From NCBI GenBank assembly GCA_963708245.1, contig OY970201.1, forward strand, positions 8,246,001-8,310,000: a stretch of 64,000 bases of DNA, written 5' to 3'. Both the position numbers and the translations under genes were made by a program. A model generated the notes under the pieces. That model was given only the letters and a program-made list of their open reading frames with translations. It ran no database searches and was not told the origin of the DNA. The stretch is from CAVYXK01 sp963708245 (lineage in GTDB: Bacteria; Pseudomonadota; Alphaproteobacteria; Acetobacterales; Acetobacteraceae). Positions 16,288 to 25,240 of this stretch are shown here, piece after piece; positions within the stretch are counted from its first letter, which is position 1; the number at the start of each line of letters is the position of its first letter.

Positions 16288-18408
16288 ATGACGCATCAGC
16301 TCGAAAGCTTCTTCTGGCCGCGCTCAGTGGCGGTGTTGGGCGCCTCGCCCGATCCGCAGCGCGTCCGCGGGCGGCTATTCGACAATCTGCGCGGCAACGA
16401 CTTTTCCGGCCGGATCGTGCCGGTCAATCCAAGCTACACTGAGATTCACGGCCACCCCTGCTATCCGAGCCTGGCCGCCGCGGGCGAACCGGTGGACCTG
16501 GCGCTGATAGCCGTGCCGGCCGCGCATGTCGCCGCTGCTGCCGAGGAATGCGCGGCCGCCGGCGCGCGGCACCTTGTGGTGATCAGCTCGGGCTTTGCCG
16601 AGGAAGGCGGTGCGGCAAGTGCGCTGCAGCAGCAGCTTGTGGATATCGCGCGACGCACGGGAATGCGCATCGCCGGGCCGAATTGCGAAGGTTTCTTCAA
16701 TACGATCGGGCGCCTTGCCGTGACCTTCAGCCCGACGGCGGAGCCGCACGCCTCCGGCTCCGCGCCGCCGACCGTGTCGGACCGGCGCGTCGGCGCGATT
16801 GCGCAAAGCGGCGGCATCGGGTTCGCGCTGTTCGCCCGCGGCCGGGCCGCTGGGCTGGCGTTCAGCCATGTCGTATCGACCGGCAATGAGGCCGATCTGA
16901 CCGCAGCCGATTTTCTCGAATACCTCGTGCAGGATTCGCGCACGGACGTGGTGATGCTGTTCTGCGAAGCTGTCCGCGACGGCGCGCACTTCGTTGCCGC
17001 GTTGGATATGGCGCGCCAGCGTGGCAAGCCGATCGTCGCCATCAAGGTCGGTGGCTCAGACGCCGGGCGGCGCGCAAGCGCGTCGCACACCGCCTCGCTG
17101 AGTGGATGGCAGACGGCGTATCGTGCAGTGTTTGCGCGCTATGGGGTGATCGAAGCCGACGATCCGGATGACGCCGTGGCGATTACCGGAATGCTGAGCA
17201 CCTGTCCGTTACCGAATGGACGGCGGGTCGGCATAGTGACGGTGTCGGGCGGCGGCGGCGCGTGGATGGCGGACACGTTGGCCGCACACGGTTTGTCGTT
17301 GCCGCTGTTGTCACCGTCGCTGCAAGCATCATTGCGTCCCCTGATGCCGTCCTATGGGGCACCGCAGAACCCGGTCGATGTCACCGCCCAGGGTGCGCAG
17401 ACGGGCCCGGCGATGATGAGCGCGGCGGAGTGCCTGGCGGCATCCGATGAGATCGACATGCTGGTGCTGATCACCTCGCTCGCCAACGAGCAGCGCGTCT
17501 CGCTGGATGCCGCACGGCTCCACGCCGTGGTGGAGAGGCACGGCAAGCCGGTCACGATCTGGACCTATACACCGCCCTCCGCGCTGGGGCGGGCGCGGGT
17601 CGCGGAGAGTAGGCTTTTCCTGCACGTGCACTTGCGTGGCTGCGGGCTGGCGATGGGGCGGCTCGCCCAGTATGCGGAAGCATTGTCGCGGCCCCTGACC
17701 TCGCCACCCGCGTCGCCCGCACCGTTGCACCTGCCAACCGACTTGCCGCGCGTGCTGACCGAGCATCGGGTAAAGTCGCTGCTGGCGCCGCTCGGCTTGC
17801 CGATGTCGGAGGAACGGCTGGCAATTTCGGCAGCGGATGCCGAAGCCGCGGCACGTGCGATCGGCTTTCCCGTCGCGTTGAAGATTCAGTCACCCGATCT
17901 TCCGCACAAGACGGAAGTGGGTGGGGTGCATCTGCGCCTTGCTGATGGGCAAGCAGTAGCGGATGCCTATGCGACGATCATCAGCGCAGCCCGACGCCAC
18001 TGCCCAGAGGCGCGGATCGAAGGCGTGCTGGTGCAGAGGATGGCTCCGCCCGGGCACGAGTTGGTGGTTGGGATGGTGAACGATCCGACCTTCGGGCCGA
18101 TCATGATGGTGGGCTGGGGTGGCACGACCGTAGAACTGATGGGCGATGTCGCGCATCGCCTTGCGCCCGTGGATGTCAGCGATGCGCGCGAGATGGTCGC
18201 CAGCCTGCGCTCGGCCCGCCTGTTGGAAGGCTTTCGCAGCGCGCCACCGATCGATATCGGGCCCGTCGCGGAGCTGATTGCGCAGCTTTCGATCGTGGCC
18301 GTGGCGCATCGCGACCGGATTGCCGAGATGGAATTCAACCCGGTGATCCTGCACGCCGACGGATCGGGGATGACGATCGCCGATGCGTTGGTCACGCTGC
18401 GGGATTAG
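16288..18408 (+). CDS. Acetate-CoA ligase (ADP-forming) family acyl-CoA synthetase
   Basis: A 706-residue single-chain NDP-forming acyl-CoA synthetase. The N-terminal CoA-binding domain starts FFWPRSVAVLGASPDPQRVR; the middle ligase domain holds the likely phosphohistidine in SASHTASLSGWQ; the C-terminal ATP-grasp domain has VALKIQSPDLPHKTEVGGVH. It would make acyl-CoA from acid, CoA and ATP, releasing ADP. I chose ATG 16288 rather than upstream starts because homology begins there and the preceding 54 residues look non-coding. Neighbouring CoA-transferases and acyl-CoA dehydrogenases fit a shared acid-degradation context. Confidence 0.88.
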   Translation: MTHQLESFFWPRSVAVLGASPDPQRVRGRLFDNLRGNDFSGRIVPVNPSYTEIHGHPCYPSLAAAGEPVDLALIAVPAAHVAAAAEECAAAGARHLVVISSGFAEEGGAASALQQQLVDIARRTGMRIAGPNCEGFFNTIGRLAVTFSPTAEPHASGSAPPTVSDRRVGAIAQSGGIGFALFARGRAAGLAFSHVVSTGNEADLTAADFLEYLVQDSRTDVVMLFCEAVRDGAHFVAALDMARQRGKPIVAIKVGGSDAGRRASASHTASLSGWQTAYRAVFARYGVIEADDPDDAVAITGMLSTCPLPNGRRVGIVTVSGGGGAWMADTLAAHGLSLPLLSPSLQASLRPLMPSYGAPQNPVDVTAQGAQTGPAMMSAAECLAASDEIDMLVLITSLANEQRVSLDAARLHAVVERHGKPVTIWTYTPPSALGRARVAESRLFLHVHLRGCGLAMGRLAQYAEALSRPLTSPPASPAPLHLPTDLPRVLTEHRVKSLLAPLGLPMSEERLAISAADAEAAARAIGFPVALKIQSPDLPHKTEVGGVHLRLADGQAVADAYATIISAARRHCPEARIEGVLVQRMAPPGHELVVGMVNDPTFGPIMMVGWGGTTVELMGDVAHRLAPVDVSDAREMVASLRSARLLEGFRSAPPIDIGPVAELIAQLSIVAVAHRDRIAEMEFNPVILHADGSGMTIADALVTLRD

Positions 18409-18416
18409 CTACCTGC

Positions 18417-19763
18417 TTACCCGACCCACCATGCTGCCGCCGCGTAACCGGCGCGAGCCGTGGGCGGCATAGCACGCGTTGTTTCATGCGCGATCATCTC
18501 GGCCACCAGGTCACGCCGCCCGACTTTCATCGCTGCATCGATCAGCATCTGCATCACCAGGTCGCGCTGCGCATTGCTACCGCCGAGCAGGCGGATCGCC
18601 GGGCGGCGGGAGGCCAGCAAATCGACGACACAGGCGTAATCGCCCAGCCGGTGCGCCAGCACCAACTCGCAGACCGGGATCACCACATCGGCGATCGCTA
18701 GGCTGGTCCAGAGCGATCCGGCAGCGGTGATTTCTCGCAGCGCGCCCAGCAGGCGCTCCGCCGCGGCGTGCCGTCCGGTCGCAGCGAGCGCCAGCATAAG
18801 GTGCGGCACCAGCAGCAGATGACCGACATCGCCGATGCGGGCCTCGGCCTTCTCGGCGAGCTCCTGCCAGCGGTCGCCGACATCAACACCTTGTTGTTCA
18901 AGCCGCCATAGCAGAGACGCGGCGTTCTGCAGGTCCACGTAATGGTCGGGGACCGCCCGCGTCATCGGCTCACTCAAATTGCGGATGTTCGTATCATAGC
19001 TGTCCAACACGGCGTCGAGGTCACCGAGATCGAGCTCCAGCAGGGCACGATGCCACCAAAGGTGATGGATCAGGTTATTGCCGAATTTCCAATGCACGAC
19101 TTGACTGGCCAACCAGTCGCGACCTTCGCGCGGGCGACGATCGGTGTCGAAGACATGCGCTTTGACGTGATGGGCGAAATAGTTGGTCCGGTCCTGCTCC
19201 AGCGCAGCGTCGAGCGCGCGGTCCGCACCGACGGTATCGCCGACTTCCTCATGGGCGAAGGCCCAGACGGTACGGAAGCAGTCATAGCCGGGAACGTCGG
19301 GTCCCCAGGCAGGCGCCACGCGGTCTGCCTGGGCCAGGATCGCCGCGGTCTGGCCGTGCCGGAAATACGTCGTGTCGGAGATGCGCAGTGCGAGCAGGTC
19401 GGTCGGATGCGCATCGAGGATTTCGCGCCAGATCGTGAAGGCCTGATCGAGCGCCCCGCGTTGCCATGCCGCCAATGCGGCGACATGTTGCCGCTCGCGG
19501 AGAGTCGCGACCGACGCGGCGGCTTCGGCGGCTGCGCGCGCTGCCGCAATCTGCGGCCGGTGTGCCGGGTTTGAGGCCGCCAGCAACAAGTAGCCTTGCA
19601 GGCAATGTCCCAACAGGAAATGTGGATCGGCCGACAGCGCCTGCGTGACAAGCGCCATCGTGTCGGCGTGGAATTTCAGGTAGTGCTCGACGGCGCGGTC
19701 GAACAGCGCCGCTGCTTCAGCGCTGTCGGTGGAGAGCGGTAATCCGCGTTCGTCGTGCTGCAT
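18417..19763 (-). CDS. Tetratricopeptide protein resembling TTC38
   Basis: A 448-residue all-helical repeat protein. The order of conserved pieces matches the TTC38 family: LGHCLQGYLLLAASN, LRERQHVAALAAWQRG, HPTDLLALRISDTTYF, then AHHVKAHVF, HLWWHRALLELDLGDLD and IRLLGGSNAQRDLVMQMLI. TTC38 proteins occur in animals and in scattered bacteria, and their function is not established. No signal peptide or catalytic motif is visible. It follows the CaiB-type CoA-transferase by 12 bases on the same strand and is probably co-transcribed with it. Confidence 0.85.
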   Translation of the reverse strand: MQHDERGLPLSTDSAEAAALFDRAVEHYLKFHADTMALVTQALSADPHFLLGHCLQGYLLLAASNPAHRPQIAAARAAAEAAASVATLRERQHVAALAAWQRGALDQAFTIWREILDAHPTDLLALRISDTTYFRHGQTAAILAQADRVAPAWGPDVPGYDCFRTVWAFAHEEVGDTVGADRALDAALEQDRTNYFAHHVKAHVFDTDRRPREGRDWLASQVVHWKFGNNLIHHLWWHRALLELDLGDLDAVLDSYDTNIRNLSEPMTRAVPDHYVDLQNAASLLWRLEQQGVDVGDRWQELAEKAEARIGDVGHLLLVPHLMLALAATGRHAAAERLLGALREITAAGSLWTSLAIADVVIPVCELVLAHRLGDYACVVDLLASRRPAIRLLGGSNAQRDLVMQMLIDAAMKVGRRDLVAEMIAHETTRAMPPTARAGYAAAAWWVG

Positions 19764-19775
19764 GGTGCTCGCGCC

Positions 19776-21005
19776 CTACAGCGCACCGTCGCGCCGTAGC
19801 CCTTCAACATCCGCTTCACTCATGCCGAGCCAAGAGCCAAGAACCGCGGCCGTGTCCTGACCCAACGTGGGCGAGGGCTGCACGCGCGGTGGCTTCCCGT
19901 CGATGCGCACAGGCCAAGACGGGATCTTGAACGGACCATAGGTCGGGTGCTGCACGACCTGCATGATGCCGCGCTGCTCGAAGCTGGGATCGTCGCGCAG
20001 CTCTTGCGTATCGAGAACCGCGCCGGCGGGCACGCCAACTCCGCCGACCAGCGCCATCGCTTCGTGCTTGGTGTGACGGCGCGTCCAGTCGGCGATGATG
20101 GCATCGACCTCGGGCTCGCGGGCGACGCGATCGGCTGGCGTAGCGTAGCGGGGATCGTCGATCAGCTCCTCCCGCCCGATCAGCTTCAGCAGCCGCGTCC
20201 AGTGTTCCGGGTTGGCGCGGCTGGTCATGATATAGACGTAGTCGTTCGGGCCGCCTGGCTTGCATGGATACAAACCGAGCGGCGCGTTGCTGACGCCGGG
20301 CACCTTGGCGCCGCCACGGCCGACCGGTTTGCCGATGCGCGCCTGGCTGGCGAAGTTGGTGCGCATGTAGTGCAGCATCGCGTCCTGCATCGCCACTTGC
20401 AGGCGGCGGCCCTCGCCGGTCTGCTGGCGGCGGAAGAGGGCGCTGGCGATGGTGGCCGCCATCAGCATGCCGGTGCCGGTATCGCCGATCGAGATGCCCG
20501 GCTTGGCCGGCGGACGGTCTGGTTCTCCGGTCACGCTCATGGTGCCGCCGCAGGCCTGGGCGATCATATCGAACGCAAGGTTCTGCTCGTACGGGCTGCC
20601 TTCACCGAATCCTTTCACCTGGGAGTAGATGATGCGTGGGTTGAGTGCGCTCACCACGTCGTAGCCGAGGCCAAGCCGCTCGATCGTGCCTGGAGCGAAA
20701 TTCTCCACGCACACATCGGCGCGGCGCAACATCTCCTTCACCAATTCGAGGCCGCGGGGTGATTTCAGGTTGACGGCAATGGATTTCTTGTTGGCGTTGA
20801 AGACCTGGAAATACCAGGGATCATCGTCCGGCTGTCCGGGCCGCAGGCGGCGGCCGGGATCGCCTGTCTTCGGGTTTTCGATCTTGACGACCTCGGCGCC
20901 GAGCCACGCGAGCGCCTCGGTGCAGGAGGGACCCGCTTCGAACTGGGTGAAGTCGACGATGCGGATGCCTGATAGAAGTCCTGCTTCGGAGCTGCTGTCG
21001 GCCAT
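19776..21005 (-). CDS. CaiB/BaiF family (type III) CoA-transferase, formyl-CoA transferase-like
   Basis: A 409-residue class III CoA-transferase. It opens GIRIVDFTQFEAGPSCTEAL and carries GAEVVKIENPKTGDPGR, NKKSIAVNLKSPRG, VCVENFAPGTIERLG and the expected catalytic Asp in SIGDTGTGMLM. The overall pattern is closest to formyl-CoA:oxalate or succinyl-CoA-dependent transferases. It lies between a CinA-like gene and the TTC38-like gene. It is clearly distinct from the other CaiB-type gene near 5-6 kb, so the organism has at least two such activities. Substrate unknown. Confidence 0.88.
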   Translation of the reverse strand: MADSSSEAGLLSGIRIVDFTQFEAGPSCTEALAWLGAEVVKIENPKTGDPGRRLRPGQPDDDPWYFQVFNANKKSIAVNLKSPRGLELVKEMLRRADVCVENFAPGTIERLGLGYDVVSALNPRIIYSQVKGFGEGSPYEQNLAFDMIAQACGGTMSVTGEPDRPPAKPGISIGDTGTGMLMAATIASALFRRQQTGEGRRLQVAMQDAMLHYMRTNFASQARIGKPVGRGGAKVPGVSNAPLGLYPCKPGGPNDYVYIMTSRANPEHWTRLLKLIGREELIDDPRYATPADRVAREPEVDAIIADWTRRHTKHEAMALVGGVGVPAGAVLDTQELRDDPSFEQRGIMQVVQHPTYGPFKIPSWPVRIDGKPPRVQPSPTLGQDTAAVLGSWLGMSEADVEGLRRDGAL

Positions 21006-21086
21006 GGTGTTTGCTCCTCCCGGAAAGTGTCTCCCGTCTTCCCTGGGGAGACTGCCAGAATGAAGGGGCGGATGCCAGCCGGCGTA

Positions 21087-21566
21087 TCAGCCCAGCGCTT
21101 TCTCCAACATTTCCAACGCCTGCCTGGAGAAGCGACGCATATTGGCGATGCGGCCCGCGCTGCCGGTTTCCAAGGTCAGCACTTGCGACATCGGCCCGTC
21201 GATCGCGATGCATGTGTGTCCGGCGGCGTCGCCGTAGCGGTTTCCGGTGGGACCGGTCGCGCCGGTCTCGCCAAGGCCCCAGCTTGCTTTGCAGCGCTCG
21301 CGCACCGTGCGGGCGAGCAGCACCGCATAGGGCTCGGTCGAGGCGCGCATGCCACTGGGGAGCGGGTCGGGGATTTCCAGGAAGGCGGCGCGGGCGAAGC
21401 GTGTGTAGATCACGCTGCCGCCGAGGAAATACGCGCTCGCCCCTGGGATCGCCAGCAGTGCTGCGGAGATCAGGCCGCCGGTGGAGGATTCCGCAATGGC
21501 GATGGTTTCGGAGCGTGCCTTCAGCCGAACGGCGATGCGTTCGGCGATGGGAATCAGGTCCTGCAT
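21087..21566 (-). CDS. CinA C-terminal-domain protein (NMN deamidase-like)
   Basis: A 159-residue stand-alone CinA C-terminal domain, the PncC-type nicotinamide-nucleotide amidase that converts NMN to nicotinate mononucleotide. The family motif AIAESSTGGLISAALL holds the catalytic Ser region, and the late GETGATGPTGNRYGD matches the conserved GxxGP segment. GGGAG precedes the ATG. The upstream gene, a frameshifted oxidoreductase, ends two bases before this start, so they were built as one operon. Confidence 0.82.
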   Translation of the reverse strand: MQDLIPIAERIAVRLKARSETIAIAESSTGGLISAALLAIPGASAYFLGGSVIYTRFARAAFLEIPDPLPSGMRASTEPYAVLLARTVRERCKASWGLGETGATGPTGNRYGDAAGHTCIAIDGPMSQVLTLETGSAGRIANMRRFSRQALEMLEKALG

Positions 21567-21568
21567 GT

Positions 21569-22565
21569 CTAGTTGCTCCCTTTTGCCAGGATGGCATCGA
21601 TCACGCGCTGGGTTTCCAGAGCATCTTCGCCGGTGATTGCCGGGTCTCGGTTGGTTTCTATTGCATCGAGGAAGTCGGTCAACAGCTCGCGATGCGCGTG
21701 ATGGGAAAATCCCATGATGTTGGCACCGCTGCCCGAACCGGAGTCGTCGGCAAGGGTATCTTCACGACCATCGAGGAATGACAGGCGCAGGTTGCCGCGC
21801 TCGAACCGAGCGGTGCCGTTACTGCCTATGATCTCGATCCATTCCGGGCGGCCGGGATAGAAGGACGTTGTTGCCATGATGGTTCCGGGTGCTCCGTTGC
21901 CGAGGCGGACCAGGGCGGCGACGTAATCCTCGGTCTCCATCTTGTGCAGCGCGGTCTGGCGCACGTGCGCGGCGTCGACGCGGGTGATGCCGACCAGCCA
22001 CCGAAACAGGTCGAGGGCGTGGATAGCCTGGGTGATCAGCACGCCGCCGCCATCCTGTTGCTTCGTCCCGCGTCCTGGCTGGTCGTAATAGGATTGCGGG
22101 CGCCACCACGGCACCGACATCGATGCGGCCTGGACTTCTCCGAGCGCGCCGGTCATCAGCGCTTCGTACAGGCGGCGGCTGCCGGGGCGGAAGCGCATCT
22201 GCAGTACGATGCCGAGTTCGACGTCCCGCACGCCGGCCTGCGGCGACGAGGCGCTCTGCGCGTTCGATGGTGGCTTCCAGCGGCTTCTCGCACAGCACAT
22301 GCTTGCCAGCGGCGAACGCGGCCTCGGCGACTTCCAGATGCGTGCTGGCGGGAGTCAGCACCAGCACGGCGTTGACGCCCGGGTCGTGGATGGCGCGGGT
22401 GATATCGGTCGTTACCGGCCAGCCATGGCGATCCGCTAGGGCGGCGAACCGCACGTCGCTGCGGGCCGCCGCCCAGACCACGCGCACACGGGTGGCGAGA
22501 TCGGCGAGGCTTTTTGCGTGTGGCTCGAGCGCGTTGCCGAGCCCGATAACCGCGATACCGATCAT
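21569..22565 (-). pseudogene. Gfo/Idh/MocA family oxidoreductase, broken by one frameshift
   Basis: The first part starts IGIAVIGLGNALEPHAKSLA, has the NAD-fold and CEKPLEATIERAERLVAAG, then loses frame. The second part resumes one frame away with GVRDVELGIVLQMRFRPGS and continues through TQAIHALDLFRWLVG and FLDGREDTL to the stop. Joining them around 22231-22242 (removing one base from GCAGGCCGGCGTG) restores a protein of about 331 residues, the normal family length. The start ATG 22565 overlaps an upstream stop as ATGA. Such enzymes oxidise or reduce sugars or cyclitols with NAD(P). Either a real mutation or an indel error in the sequence. Confidence 0.85.
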
Positions 22566-22756
22566 TGCCGTGCACCGGGGGTGAATCGCGTGGCGCGCGC
22601 CTGTGCCTCCAGCGCCAGGCGACAAACTCCGGCGAGTACGTGCGGATCCGTTGTCTTCGGGCAATAGCCGGCGCAGTCCTGGCCGGCTTGCAGCAGGCCA
22701 TCGACGAGGTCGTAGATGTGCCGGTGATCCAGCCCGATCGCCGCGAACCGTGCCAT
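22562..22756 (-). pseudogene. Miniature remnant of a second Gfo/Idh/MocA oxidoreductase
   Basis: A 64-residue frame with a strong AGGAGGGG ribosome site. The first 43 residues (MARFAAIGLDHRHIYDLVDG and following) match the N-terminus of a Gfo/Idh/MocA subgroup. After DPHVLAG the sequence jumps to CRLALEAQARATRFTPGARQ, which resembles a C-terminal end. The simplest reading is an in-frame internal deletion of several hundred codons. The stop is still coupled by ATGA to the following oxidoreductase gene, so translation through it may keep that gene expressed. Confidence 0.6.
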
Positions 22757-22833
22757 GGTGGTGCCCCTCCTGTGACGCGCGTCGGGACGGTGCGAGTCTG
22801 GTGGCGGGGCGGTCAAGCGGGGGTTCTGCAGAA

Positions 22834-23838
22834 ATGAGCATCATCGATATCCACTTCCACGTCGTTCCACTCGCATTCCTGGAAAGCTTGCGCCGGGGCG
22901 ACCTGCATAACGTCGTCGAAGTCGAGACCCGGCTCGACCGAGACGACCTGATCTTTCATGCACCGCCCGACATCATCGTGGAGCCCGGCACCTCGGTGCG
23001 GCCATATCACTGCGATGAACGAATGCTGCTCGCCGCGATGGATGCGCGCCGGCTCGATGCCGCGGCGATCAGTCCGCCGCCTGAGCTTTTTCTTTATTGG
23101 GCCCCGCCCGATAGTGCTGATCGCATCGCCCGCACCATGAACGACGGGTTGGCACAGCTCGCGCGTGCACATGCCGATCGCTTTCTGCCGTTGGCGACGC
23201 TCCCCATGCAGGATCCAGGCAGGGCTGTGCTGGAGCTCGAACGCGCCATCACCGTGCTCGGGCTTCGCGGTGTCTCGCTATGCACCCATGTTGGCGGGCG
23301 CGATCTCGATGATCCTTGTTATGCTCCGGTCTTTGCCACCGCCGCCCGGCTCCGAGTGCCCGTGTTCCTCCATCCGCAGAACGCCGGTGAGATCAGCCGG
23401 ATGAAGGACTACCACCTTTGGAACGTGATCGGCTTCCCGCTGGAAACCACTATCGCCGCGACGCGGCTGATCACCAGCGGCATTTTCGAACGCTATCCCA
23501 CGCTCTCCATCGTGCTCGCGCATGGCGGCGGATACCTGCCTTACCAGTTGGGGCGGCTTGATCACGCGTATCGCGCGCACCCCGCCGCGTTTGGCGGCTT
23601 GCCCAGAACGCCTGGCGAATATCTTGACAATATCTATTGCGACAGCATGACCCACGATACGCAGGCGCTGCGATTTTTGATCGATCACGTCGGTGCTGGC
23701 CATGTCGTGCTTGGCACGGACTATCCGTTTTCGATGCAATGCAATACGCCGGTCGAAGCGGTCGAAGCGCTTGCCCTTCCGCCGCCGCAGCACGCCGCGG
23801 TCCTTGGCGGAACGCTGTCACGGCTGCTGAACGTCTGA
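22834..23838 (+). CDS. Amidohydrolase family protein (ACMSD-like)
   Basis: A 334-residue metal-dependent hydrolase of the amidohydrolase-2 (ACMSD/gamma-resorcylate decarboxylase) family. Metal ligands are the HxH in IIDIHFHVVP, the His in VFLHPQNAGE, the His in VLAHGGGYLPYQLGRLDHA and the Asp in VLGTDYPFSMQ. Members decarboxylate or hydrolyse aromatic-ring products. ATG 22834 has a GGGGG run upstream. It is divergent from the oxidoreductase genes with a 77-base gap and may be co-regulated with them. Confidence 0.85.
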   Translation: MSIIDIHFHVVPLAFLESLRRGDLHNVVEVETRLDRDDLIFHAPPDIIVEPGTSVRPYHCDERMLLAAMDARRLDAAAISPPPELFLYWAPPDSADRIARTMNDGLAQLARAHADRFLPLATLPMQDPGRAVLELERAITVLGLRGVSLCTHVGGRDLDDPCYAPVFATAARLRVPVFLHPQNAGEISRMKDYHLWNVIGFPLETTIAATRLITSGIFERYPTLSIVLAHGGGYLPYQLGRLDHAYRAHPAAFGGLPRTPGEYLDNIYCDSMTHDTQALRFLIDHVGAGHVVLGTDYPFSMQCNTPVEAVEALALPPPQHAAVLGGTLSRLLNV

Positions 23839-23886
23839 GCATTTCGCGGCCAGTTTGATAAGATAACGGGGGTCAGGCGCTTCCGT

Positions 23887-25230
23887 TTATCCCAGTGCCT
23901 CGCTATACGCGGGCTTGCTCGGATCCGTATCGTTGTAGTATTCGGCGCGGCAAGACCCGTCCTGGCCGAAACGCAGAATCACGAAGCCATGGGCGTGAAC
24001 CTGACCGACAACGCCAAGCGGCACACTGACCACGCCCGGCGGGTTGACGATCTTCTTGAGCGGTGAGTCCTCATCCTGGGCCAACACGGGAACGGCGCCG
24101 TGGCCGATGCAGCGACCTTTCTCCAGGGTTCGATATCGCTGGTATAGCGTCATCGTGTGCTCGTGGCCCCAGAACCATGCCGCAATCGCCCCGCCGCCGG
24201 CTTTAGCCGCTGTGACAAAGCGGTTGTACGTGGCGTCGAGATTAGGATTGTACGCCGTCAGCGAGCCATTGGGCTGCGCCGGACCGATCTGCGCGAACGC
24301 CGAGAAGAACTGATGGTGTGACAACAGGATCGTCTTGCCGGAGAACTCGGCAATCCGTGCGGCGAGCCATGCCTCTTCCTGCGGATCAATCTCGACCAGC
24401 ACGTCAGTGACGTCGAACGGATCGCGGTCGGTACGGCCGGTGTCCATTGCGATGAACTGCCAACGATTATCCGCGCTGCGCAGGCAGAAGAAGCTGGCAG
24501 GCTGGGCTGTCAGAGGCGCCGGGTTCAACGTGGTCAGCAGGCCGTAGTAGCCGACGCCACCGCAATACATGTCGTGATTGCCGGCAAGATTGTAGATCGG
24601 CACGCGGCTGCGATCGAACGTGCGGTTCAGGATCGCAGCGAAGTTGCGGTCGCACTCCTCGGGCGTGCCGGAATAGTAGATGTCGCCGAGATGGATGACC
24701 AGATCGGGATCGAATTGCGCCATCTGCTGCACAAGGTTCACCGCGGCGGTCGTCCCAGTGCCCCAGTCGCCCATGATAGCGACGGTCGCCCCCGCCTTGA
24801 ACGGAATCGCCGCCATGTCGGGAGACACTGGGATGTAGTCCGGCTGCCGCAGCTTCCCGTCCGGGCCGTAATACTGAAGGTATTGCGTGATCGTCTCGGC
24901 GAAGTTCGGATCGAAATTGCCGCATTGCAGCTCGGCCTCGATCGCGGTTGCTTCCGCGTCGCGCCCGTGCAGCCGTACATCCAGCAACTGCAACGAAAGG
25001 CGAGCAGCGGTCCAGGCATCCGGCTCGAAGCCGGCCGGAGCCTGTTGTGGAATCGGCGCGCCGGCATCCCGCAGCGCGGCCACCTGAGTCGCGGCTTGCA
25101 CAAGCCCGTTCTCGTGCCCAGGTCGCGGCGCAGCGGCGGGAAGCTGCAAACGGGCCACGGCATCTATCGCGGATTGATAGAGCGACAGGAAATGGTCGCG
25201 AAACGTCACCAGCTCGGTTGGCATCGTCAT
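23887..25230 (-). CDS. Calcineurin-like metallophosphoesterase
   Basis: A 447-residue phosphoesterase. All core motifs of the dinuclear metal site appear in order: IMGDWGTGT, VIHLGDIYYSG, LAGNHDMYC, LLSHHQFFSA and WGHEHTMTLY. The first 150 residues are an uncharacterised helical extension. No signal peptide is visible, so it is probably cytoplasmic. It is the last gene of the seven-gene minus-strand operon, ten bases after the GMC oxidoreductase. Its substrate may be a phosphate ester made or released by the pathway, but this is inferred from position only. Confidence 0.82.
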   Translation of the reverse strand: MTMPTELVTFRDHFLSLYQSAIDAVARLQLPAAAPRPGHENGLVQAATQVAALRDAGAPIPQQAPAGFEPDAWTAARLSLQLLDVRLHGRDAEATAIEAELQCGNFDPNFAETITQYLQYYGPDGKLRQPDYIPVSPDMAAIPFKAGATVAIMGDWGTGTTAAVNLVQQMAQFDPDLVIHLGDIYYSGTPEECDRNFAAILNRTFDRSRVPIYNLAGNHDMYCGGVGYYGLLTTLNPAPLTAQPASFFCLRSADNRWQFIAMDTGRTDRDPFDVTDVLVEIDPQEEAWLAARIAEFSGKTILLSHHQFFSAFAQIGPAQPNGSLTAYNPNLDATYNRFVTAAKAGGGAIAAWFWGHEHTMTLYQRYRTLEKGRCIGHGAVPVLAQDEDSPLKKIVNPPGVVSVPLGVVGQVHAHGFVILRFGQDGSCRAEYYNDTDPSKPAYSEALG

Positions 25231-25240
25231 TTCTCGAAAC

